Assembly (NCBI GenBank): GCA_033961575.1
Contig: CM066732.1
Location: 76,670,687-76,734,686 of the forward strand
DNA: 64,000 nucleotides
Direction of reading: 5' to 3'
Source of the DNA: Aselliscus stoliczkanus
Taxonomy: Eukaryota; Chordata; Mammalia; Chiroptera; Hipposideridae
Positions 56,027 through 64,000 of the stretch are shown in pieces. Each line of letters begins with the position of its first letter. Positions within the stretch are counted from its first letter, which is position 1. The notes under the pieces were generated by a model. The model searched no databases, was not told where the DNA came from, and worked only from the letters and a program-made list of their open reading frames with translations. A program made the position numbers and the translations under genes.

Positions 56027-57880
56027 GTGTTGTCCTCGTATTTGGAAATTGTGTTAGCCTCCTGTACTAGTTATAGGAAAGTGGTTTACATCAGACCTGA
56101 ACCCACTGGGCAGATTTGTATATAGAATTAGATAACATATTTATATTATTTATAAGTTCTGTACACACCTCCACTCGACTCTTCCACCCAAAGGAGGAAG
56201 TTGTAGAACAGGGGCCAAGCTTTATGCACATGTGTGACCATTGTTTTTTTTTTAAGTGGCACGTTATTGCTGCTATTTCCTTGGCTTTGAGAGACTAACT
56301 CCTTTTTCTTTATTCATACTGCCAGCAATGGGATAAACCTTCTATCTGTTTTTAATCTCCTGAATAAAATCTTCTCAAAGATGCTTCTTTGGGGGAGTCT
56401 GGAGTAATTAATTGTCTCCCCCTCCATCTTTTTCAATGCATTTCATTTGAACTTTCTTAATGAAAACTCATCTCTCATAAACTCTGGGTTGGCCCATTTT
56501 GTGTATGCCTGCTCTGTCCTGCTTTGAGTGATGTGTAAATAAGAGGCAATCTGGTGATGAGTTTTGCTTGTGTGGTGAGGAAGGGTGGAGAAGGAGGAGG
56601 GTTTGATGAATAGAGGCAACCAGAAAATGTACTTGATAATAACATGGCCATGATTGATGTTGTAATTCCTGAAAAATTATCATTGTGATATAATTATTTG
56701 TTTAAGAACCGTGCCCTGAGACTCCCAAGTTTGTGATTATTCATGGCACAGATAAAACTCTAAAGTCAATAATTCATCAAGGGTATAATGGTTTTGTTTG
56801 GGGGGAGGTGGAAGGGGTCACATGGATATTACATCCTGTTTCTGACACTTCCGCTATAAATCTGAGAACTCCTTCAGTACAAGGGAGAGCCGCCTCCTTA
56901 CCCTCTGCTCCTTTTCCCCCATTAAAGTGCCTTTAATAATTTACATATATTATTTTTTAAAACTAAAATTAATTTTACTTTACTAGAAAAATTCTTTCAA
57001 CATAGGAACATTACCTGGATCATTCTTATTAGTGTTTCTCATGGCTGCCAAATAGAGAGATGAACAGAAGAATGAAAAATAATTGTGCTTTATTCCCAGA
57101 AAAGTACAAGACAATCTTATACTAATCCCTCTTTGATTTTGATCCATAAAAGAGGACAAAAGGAGGCCTACTCATTTTCAGAAAGTTGATGTGCTTGGCC
57201 TCATGATTCTTACTGGAATTTTGAGTGGATGATTTTATATGTACATATCAGGAGTCTTGGCACCTCTCACCCCAGTTCTGCTCCTGTAAAATGATTCATA
57301 TGGCAGTTTCTCCCTCTCATTCTTTCAGTTTTTTTCTCATGAGTGTTTTTTCTCTGCCTCAGTTTACTTACAAGGGAGCAGATCACTGGGAATGTTTGTA
57401 TGAATGTTTGTATGTATCTGTTCCCCAGGGTCCCATAAATACTGGGGCCAGTTTTTCTCCACTGGGGCTGGGTGAAATAGTCTCAGAGGGCATGTAAAGT
57501 ACAATGAAAATGAGAAATGTTTTCACAGGGACAGGGTCTTGCTCACCTTCCATGTCTAGTGAACTAGTAAACTGTTTTTCCTTAAATTGCTTCTCACCTA
57601 GGCACATGCCAGCATTGCATGCAGACTATATACATATGGGAAGTGAGAGATCAATCTTTAAAATCCTTTGTGAAAAGACCAAGGTGTTCTGGTTGACTAG
57701 AGGCTCAAGATGAGATAACAATTTGATTTGGCCGCTAAGAAGTGACTGTGGTCTCAGGCTGTTGTAATTAAGAGTTAAGAGTCTTGAGCAAGAGATGTAA
57801 TGGGACTTGTATCCCACGCAGACACCAGGCCACATCTGGAGCTATAATTGGTCCAAGGTGTCACATTTTAATAAGGGCTG
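56027..57880. other. Unassigned non-coding stretch
   Basis: No repeat or exon recognised. Confidence 0.4.
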
Positions 57881-57882
57881 TT

Positions 57883-58485
57883 ATAGGTTGAAATGCGCCC
57901 TCCCAAAAGGAAGTCCTAACCACCAGGACCTCAGCATGTGACCTTAATTCCATTTGCTTCTCATGATAGGGTCTTGTAGATGTAATTAGTTAAGATGAGG
58001 TCATACTAGAGTAGGGTGGGCCCTAACTCCAATATGACTGGTGTTCTTTGAAGAGGAGAGACAGACTCACATACACAGCAGGGAGAGCTCTGTGTGAAGA
58101 TACAGATACACAGATAAAAGATGGTCATGAGGGCTGGCCGAGTGGCGCGGTGGTTAAGCCCTGGCTTGGGACTCCAGCGGCCCCAGTTCGGGTCCCACAT
58201 ACACGGGCCAGTGACACTGCCCTCTTAAAAAAAAAAAATGGTCATGAGATGACAGAGGCAGAGGTCAGGGTGATGTGTTTACAAGTCAAGAAATGTCAAG
58301 GATTTCTGGTAACCACCAGAAGCTAGAAGCATGGAACAGACTCCCTCAGAGCCTTCCAGAAGGAACTACACTTTCTGGCACCTTTAGTTCACACTTCTAG
58401 TCTCCAGAACTGTGAGGGAATAAATTTCTGGTGTTTCAAGCCACGTACTTTGTGGTAATAGGCAGCCCTAGGAAATCAATACAGG
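57883..58485 (+). mobile_element. MLT1-type ERVL-MaLR solo LTR with a nested SINE
   Basis: Nearly the whole MLT1 order is readable: GGTTGAAATGCGCCCTCCC, GTGACCTTAATTCC, GATAGGGTCTTGTAGATG, GTGGGCCCTAACTCCAATATG, ACCACCAGAAGCTAGAAGC, CCTTCCAGAAGGAACTAC, CCAGAACTGTGAGGGAATAAA and GGCAGCCCTAGGAAATC. The SINE at 58132-58237 interrupts it. Confidence 0.93.
58132..58237 (+). mobile_element. Short tRNA-derived SINE nested in the MLT1 LTR
   Basis: GCTGGCCGAGTGGCGCGGTGG head with GGTTAAGCC and B box AGTTCGGGTCCC, then GCCAGTGACACTGCCCTC and an A tail. The duplicated host sequence ATGGTCATGAG lies at 58121-58131 and 58238-58248, inside the LTR. The SINE therefore post-dates the LTR. Confidence 0.96.
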
Positions 58486-59022
58486 ACTGGACAAATTCTG
58501 GTGCACCCACATGAGGGTGAATAGAATGGTAAAGAGATGTGCCACAATGCCATGGAAGGAACAATGGAAAGAACAGGTGATAACCTAGAGATTTATTGAA
58601 AGTGACATCCATTTTCACATAGTTCTTCAAATAGAAGAGGGTTTAGACTTAGTCCTTTTAACTCAAGAGGTAAGATTTCAGTTGAACACCCTCTAAAAAT
58701 TGTAACTATCCAGTAGTGGGCTAGAAAGACCCTCACCACTAGAATTAAGGAGATGTGATTTCTCCATGAGAGGGTCCCTCCCAGTTATTCAGATTCTCTG
58801 GATGACAACTGAGTTTATACATCTCAATGTTCATCTGTGAGGGTACACTATTAAATGGTACCTTCTTGGGAATCTAAGATCCGTTTGCTTAGCTGCCCAT
58901 GGGATAAGATGTCAGAGTTTATTAAATCAGTTACTAGCGCTGGGGCTCTTTCCTCCCCCTCCTCCTTTCTCTATTTGTTTTACCTAATATTGCTGTATAC
59001 AGAATAGATAGTATTGTGGACA

Positions 59023-59053
<31 letters not shown>

Positions 59054-59265
59054 CCCTCCAACCAACACTTACCGATGGCCAACTCTGTGCTGGTCATATG
59101 GACTACAAAAAGGCAGGAATGAAGGAACTTGCAGCTTTATCCAGGTTACTATTCCTTTCTTGAGGGAAACACAAGCTATCCTGACAAACCACATGGGCAT
59201 TTCTAGTGGAATCTCTGCCTCTTGACAGGTCATGTTTCATTTTTATTTTTTCACATGTCCTCATC
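58486..59265. other. Unassigned non-coding stretch with an (AC)n microsatellite
   Basis: A CACACACACCACACACACAC run at 59021-59054 (one CC interruption). Nothing else recognised. Confidence 0.45.
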
Positions 59266-59269
59266 CATC

Positions 59270-59400
59270 AGTATTCAGCAGATCTTTACTGAGCCAAGCC
59301 TATTTGTAAATCATTGAGCTAGGCACTATGGGAGGACATGAAGATGAACAAGCCATGATCTCTGCCTATGGGGAGTTTACCAAATCAGCCCCCCTTCTTT
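59270..59400 (-). repeat. L2 LINE fragment (antisense)
   Basis: ATCAGTATTCAGCAGATCTT, GAGCTAGGCACTATGGGAGG and CTCTGCCTATGGGGAGTTT are the antisense 3' end of L2. Confidence 0.7.
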
Positions 59401-61675
59401 ATAATGGTTTCCTAGGAGATCCAGGAAAGCAGGAGCAGCTAAGAACATTTACTTACCTTAGCATCCCAGAATTGTTTAAGCCTGTTAGTTTTCCTCCTTC
59501 TTTGGGAATCATGCTCAAGAACAGCATTTGTCTTTTTTTTTTTTTTACTACATGATATGAAGTATTGGCAAAGGTATTCTTCCTGCTAACCCAGGTCCTT
59601 AGATCTTTCTACTTTTTGGATTTGTCTCAAATAGACTATCTTCTGGGCTTGATAGTATATATTACCTCTTATCTCCATTGCAGTGCATAGACCAAGTTGG
59701 TTTCAAATTGTTTTAAACATGTTCAACGTAAATAGGCTTTGTCTAGGAATAGGCAAATGTGGGTACGAATCAGTCTATAATGACCAAAACCAGTGTCTTT
59801 ATGCTCATCTGAATGCCTAGCTTCCCTCTTGGCCTGCCTACTCCTTTAAGGTTTTTTGTTTTTTATTTCCTTTTTTTTTTTTATTCTTCATTGCCAAATA
59901 AGCAAGTATAAGTATTGGCTGGGAGCAAGAAGAGAGCTGGCTAGTGATCCCTGTTCTGTCCATCACCTACAAACTGGAGCCTTGACAAATTGGCTTGCTG
60001 CCAGCCTGGCAAGGGAAAGGTCCTGTGCCTCTAGGGAGCTCACAGCCCTGGCCTGGCTGCCAGCCTCAGGCTGCACAAGTGGCCAGGACTTCATAATTGT
60101 CAGTGGGTCTGAACTCAGAGCTCGCTCTCTCTTTTACTGGCTGAGAGATGTTCTTAATTTCATTATACGTATTTTAGCATTGACGGGTACTAATAAAGGA
60201 CAAGAAACTTGGTGATGCTAAGAGAGGCTTGACCTTGGGGAAGAAGAATCTATGAGTTCTACCACGTGTACTGCAGAAGCTCCAAGTACTGTGAGGATTT
60301 CAATTCCTCCACCACCACATCTGGCTATACCTCCTCCATCTCATTGTTACCACCTCCAGATCACAGACTGAAGAAAAGTGTTATGGCTGACCAACATTGT
60401 CATCTAGCCAGGAGGGGGTTAGTCCTAATCCCACACCCATACAATTGCCTCTCTGCCTTGGTAGAGCTCCCCCTCCTCCCTGCCAAAACTCTGGAAGCCC
60501 CCACTAAGAGCTAGCTCCATCAATGCCTACAGACAGAGTGCCTTGGGTAATCTGGCTTCTACACTCACTGTCATCTCTTCGGGACTGAATTTATAGCGTC
60601 ATCATGTTTTTTTCTTTTTTAACTTCTAAATCTTGTTATGCTACATTCTTCTGACTCTCAAGAGCACAAGGGAAAGATACATTTTGGAAAAGTAGTTGGG
60701 GGAACCTAATTCTGTGTTCTCAATCACCCTCTCCCTCTTTCTAATTTCTAAGAGCCTATATCAAGGACATATAAACGGCATAGTAGAGAAATCTAGGCCC
60801 CTACAACCATAAACACATCTCCATATCCACCAGTCTGAAGCAACTTTCCATTAATCAAAAGTACCCTCAAATTGGCAATTGTCACAGAAGACTTAAACTA
60901 GGAAATAATATTACTATAGTTGGTAGCTTTTGGACAAAAGTGTTTGCCTTTTCTTTCAGCTCAACTCCTTCATATGTCTTCATTTTCTGGACAGCAGAGC
61001 CGCCTTAATAGGTGACCCATCTGTAGCCTTAACTTTGAGCTAGCACTGAAGTTTTCTATTTTTTTTTTTTTTTGGAGTTAGAGAGCTGACCTGCTTCAAA
61101 CGTGACAGGCTGCATGCTGACCTAATCGATAACATAGCACAACCACGAGTTACTTAGCTTGTCTGCAGAAAGAAAATACATATTTAGTATAGAGAGAAGA
61201 TACAAGCAATGGAACAGTTGGTTATACGTTATAGCTGGTAATAAATGAAAATATCGAGTGCATTTTAAATGATTAATGTATGAAAACTGTCATCATGTAC
61301 TGTGCATTAATCAAGAAAAAATGCACACTTCCCATACTGGTTGATGCTGCAGGTCCATTGTTCAGCTTTGATAATGTGCATAATAATGCTCAGTATGACA
61401 ATGAGTTGGGGTAGCTGAAAATTTAGGATGGTTTCAAGTTTGGTGTAGTATTTGGATTAGCATCTTAATCTGTGCCTTGTCAACATCATCAGTACACAAG
61501 CTATGCATTTTTTTTTCCAAAACTAGCGAAAACATGGATGCATCTTTTTATTTTTTTCCTTTTTCCTTTTTTTTTTTTTTTCAAATCAAGAATAGTGACC
61601 AAGGTACCTGCTTAAACAAATACTACCAGCATTCATTAGTTAGGATGGTTACATGTAAAAGAAATGATGCCAGAT
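59401..61675. other. Unassigned stretch, repeat-poor
   Basis: Apart from several poly-T runs I recognise no interspersed repeat in this stretch. No frame shows a family motif. It could be the region downstream of the putative minus-strand gene end at about 61676. Confidence 0.35.
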
Positions 61676-61695
61676 AGTAACAAATCCAAGAGAAG

Positions 61696-61701
61696 TTTAT
61701 T
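61696..61701 (-). promoter_or_regulatory. Putative polyadenylation signal AATAAA
   Basis: TTTATT on the plus strand gives AATAAA on the minus strand, followed on that strand by a T-rich stretch. It marks a possible end of the putative transcript. AATAAA is common by chance in AT-rich DNA. Confidence 0.35.
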
Positions 61702-62904
61702 ATGAAAATGGCACCTGCGGATGAAAAAATTAAGTTACATAAAGACAACCATGTATGTGACATGTATGAGAATCTACAAAAGTATAAAAAGAACCCTGTT
61801 GTAAATGAAGTATGTACATTTCTGATTTGCAGCATTATCAATGGTCAATGAAAAAAAATGTTTCAAAATAAGCCAGGCACTCAGGAAGTTAGGTCCGGTT
61901 AGCTTCACACAAAACAAATGTACCATAGCTGTCACTTTGTAACGTTTTAATTTTTTTTATATATATATGTTGTAGAGTTGGTAACACTGCTAAGATTTTT
62001 ACGAACAGAATATCCCTTTCCCCATTATTCAGCTACTTGGCACCAGTCTCCTCATAAAAGTTTTCATATATTTGTACAAGAAATAGTTAAAAACACAGAC
62101 ACAGTCTTCACAGGTAATGAAGTGTTTTTTTTTTTCATTTTGTAGTTTTAACACTATGGATTTAGACAGCAGCTGTGATTATCTGTTAGTTTAAATCACC
62201 AGAAATCATTTTGACACAACACAGAAACATTTATAAAAGGAAAAAAAAAAAAACAGCTGTCTAGCTGTTCTTTGTAGCTGATAGGTGCATTCCTTTGATT
62301 GTTCGATAGCTAGAGTAGAGCTTCCAAAATTAATCTTTAGATTTTGCGATTGGCCTTCTTCACCTTCTAAGCCTACTTAAATCCTTCAAAAAAGCTCACT
62401 ATTAAAATTTGTGGCATTTAACTTCATTTTGTCATTATTCCACAGTGGTTTGGACCCACCTCATGGAATGAAGGGTCCTAGAGGAATCCACTCAACACAA
62501 TGATATTCAAAAGACAGCTGAATTACTATAGTAGCATTGCACGCATAAACAAATATATATGACAATTCTATATTCCATTATACCCTCCCTTTTTGTTTTT
62601 AAAAAATGTTCGTTGACCTTTGAAATAATTTTGTGTCTCACTGGTAATTGCTTTATATATTGCTCTATCAGCCAACCTGGAAGGAAACCAAAGAAAAGCA
62701 CCCACTGCTTATAGGTAGAGCACAAGGGACTCTGGGAACGTTAACAACTGAGGCTATATGGCATCAATTTATTTACTATATCTGAGCATTATTCTTCAGT
62801 GCTTTGCATTGCACTCCAGAAGAAAGAGTCATACCCAGAATTCCATGTGGGAAAAATGGCTCCATTAACCTTGAGCTAGTTAAGAGTCTTTTTTTAAATC
62901 TCTG

Positions 62905-62998
62905 AGAATGAAAAAGATTTGAAAGAAGGGGGAAGGAAAAATGAGGACGGAAAAGGGGAGAGGAGAAAGGGAGGGAAAGAAAGGAGAGGTCGGGAGAA
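62905..62998 (+). repeat. Purine-rich (GA/GGGA) low-complexity tract
   Basis: Almost pure A/G over about 95 bp (AAGAAGGGGGAAGGAAAAAT, then GGGAGGGAAAGAAAGGAGAG). The minus strand reads as polypyrimidine, which could bind PTB-type proteins if transcribed as 3' UTR. Confidence 0.85.
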
Positions 62999-64000
62999 TA
63001 TACACCAGCAAAGCAACAGCAGGAATTTTAAAAAGTGAAACGGAAGGTTCACAGACAGAAGCAGCATAGGGGTGACATTACAGAGGAAGGCCACCACACA
63101 AAAATCACTAACCCCCAAGAATCACTGATTCACTAGGACTGCAGGAATGGGACTGGACCACTCCAGACTAGAGATAGAGCACAGAGAAGACAAAGGACAA
63201 AACAACTACATTAGCTTAGTATATACTGCATATAGAAACACACATTGAAACTGCAATGGACGACAGCCAAGGACACATACACACTGCACACATTATAGTT
63301 CTCACATCTGTTATTAGATGCCTTAACAAACAGCTGCCAAAAATGGAGTGGAAGAAGAATTTATACTTGACAGTCATTTGGAGTGTTTGACACTACACTG
63401 ATTTCTGGCAACAAAGACAAAATAGGATATTTTTTTCTTTTTCTTTTTCTTTTTTTTTTGTACTTAATGTGCAGTTTTCAGTTGCAGTTATCTGAAGCTT
63501 ATTAACCCATTCTTTAGTTTTAAACCGTTATTGGTTCCAACCTAGAAATAAGAGAAGCAAAGGGAAAAAAAAAAATTCCATCAAATCAAATCAGTCCCCC
63601 AAAATACAACCTTCCTTTTTTAGCAAGCAATGAAAAAATTCAAAAACATGTTAAATATTTTTCCTTCTTTTACTCCGAAGTGTTATTGAAGTTGCAAGAA
63701 TTAGCCTCAGTTAGACTGAGGGGAAAAAAAAAAAAAAAGCTCAACAAAAGGCAGTATGTACCTAAACTGCTCCTCAAATCAGTTTGATTGAGTTTTCCAA
63801 AAGCCCCTTTAAAAAGGGCTTTAGTGACCCATTAAATTTAATGTGAGGCTATGTTTGTTAGTTGGGAGGTAAAAAATTTTAAGTCCTGCAGCAAACGTTA
63901 ATGAGGGTTCTGTCTTAACTAACCAAGGAGACTGCAGCAATGGACTCCAGACCAGGACAGAACACATTTTTTTCCCAAAACCCAGCCCAGGAGCTGCATT

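Larger units (their letters stand above)
61676..64000 (-). other. Candidate 3' UTR of a minus-strand gene (tentative)
   Basis: On the minus strand a polyadenylation signal AATAAA lies at plus-strand 61696-61701, which would place cleavage near 61676-61685. For more than 2.2 kb to the right I see no interspersed repeat. The sequence is A/T-rich with many homopolymer runs and no long frame, as in long regulated 3' UTRs. A Pumilio-type site TGTACATA reads on the minus strand at 61811-61818. The coding part of the gene would lie outside the window. I do not recognise the gene. The alternative is simply a conserved or repeat-poor intergenic stretch. Confidence 0.4.

Overview
This window is vertebrate, specifically placental-mammal, nuclear DNA. 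It holds MIR and L2 fossils, antisense L1 3' ends, ERVL-MaLR (MLT1-type) solo LTRs, Tigger, mariner and hAT DNA transposons, and lineage-specific tRNA-derived SINEs. No bacterial or viral gene organisation is present, and I found no complete protein-coding gene, tRNA, rRNA or CRISPR array. The open reading frames are short, lack family signatures except where they fall in transposons, and are mostly chance frames. Alu, B1/B2, Can-SINE and BovB sequences were not seen, which argues against primates, rodents, carnivores and ruminants. The young SINEs share a tRNA-like head beginning GGGCCGGCCGAGTGGC. The long form ends in CCCCAATAAA plus a TCTTT-like terminator (a T+ SINE). From memory of mammalian SINE families this is closest to bats of the horseshoe-bat group (Yinpterochiroptera), but that placement is an inference. 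A colugo or another laurasiatherian is not excluded.

Layout. 0-10 kb: CT and TA microsatellites, a SINE with perfect-style target duplications, a 662-bp Tigger element, a 313-bp hAT element, and an antisense decayed ERVL-like pol region (6.8-8.2 kb, possibly to 9.4 kb). 10-20 kb: T-rich old sequence carrying a 442-bp composite SINE, an MLT1-like LTR, a 5'-truncated antisense L1 with an 18-bp target duplication, a 556-bp mariner MITE, then L2 and MIR fragments. 20-30 kb: L2 copies broken by MLT1 LTRs, a 303-bp hAT element with a perfect 8-bp target duplication, a Tigger MITE, and an 816-bp Tigger element that still encodes the C-terminus of its transposase. 30-43 kb: L2 and MIR fossils, four SINEs, an MLT1 LTR, and a 951-bp mariner that is an imperfect palindrome. 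43-54 kb: SINEs in T-rich sequence, a 35-bp tandem duplication, a 2-kb antisense L1 split by a composite SINE, and a long L2 split by a second mariner MITE. 54-61.6 kb: one SINE and one MLT1 LTR with a SINE nested inside it. 61.7-64 kb: repeat-poor, A/T-rich sequence that may be the 3' UTR of a minus-strand gene lying mainly to the right of the window.

The window therefore reads as intergenic (or large-intron) sequence, probably downstream of a minus-strand gene. Its interest lies in the record of transposition: exact target duplications, nesting that dates insertions relative to each other, and the unusual structures of the mariner and hAT derivatives. I saw nothing that I would call a new biological system.
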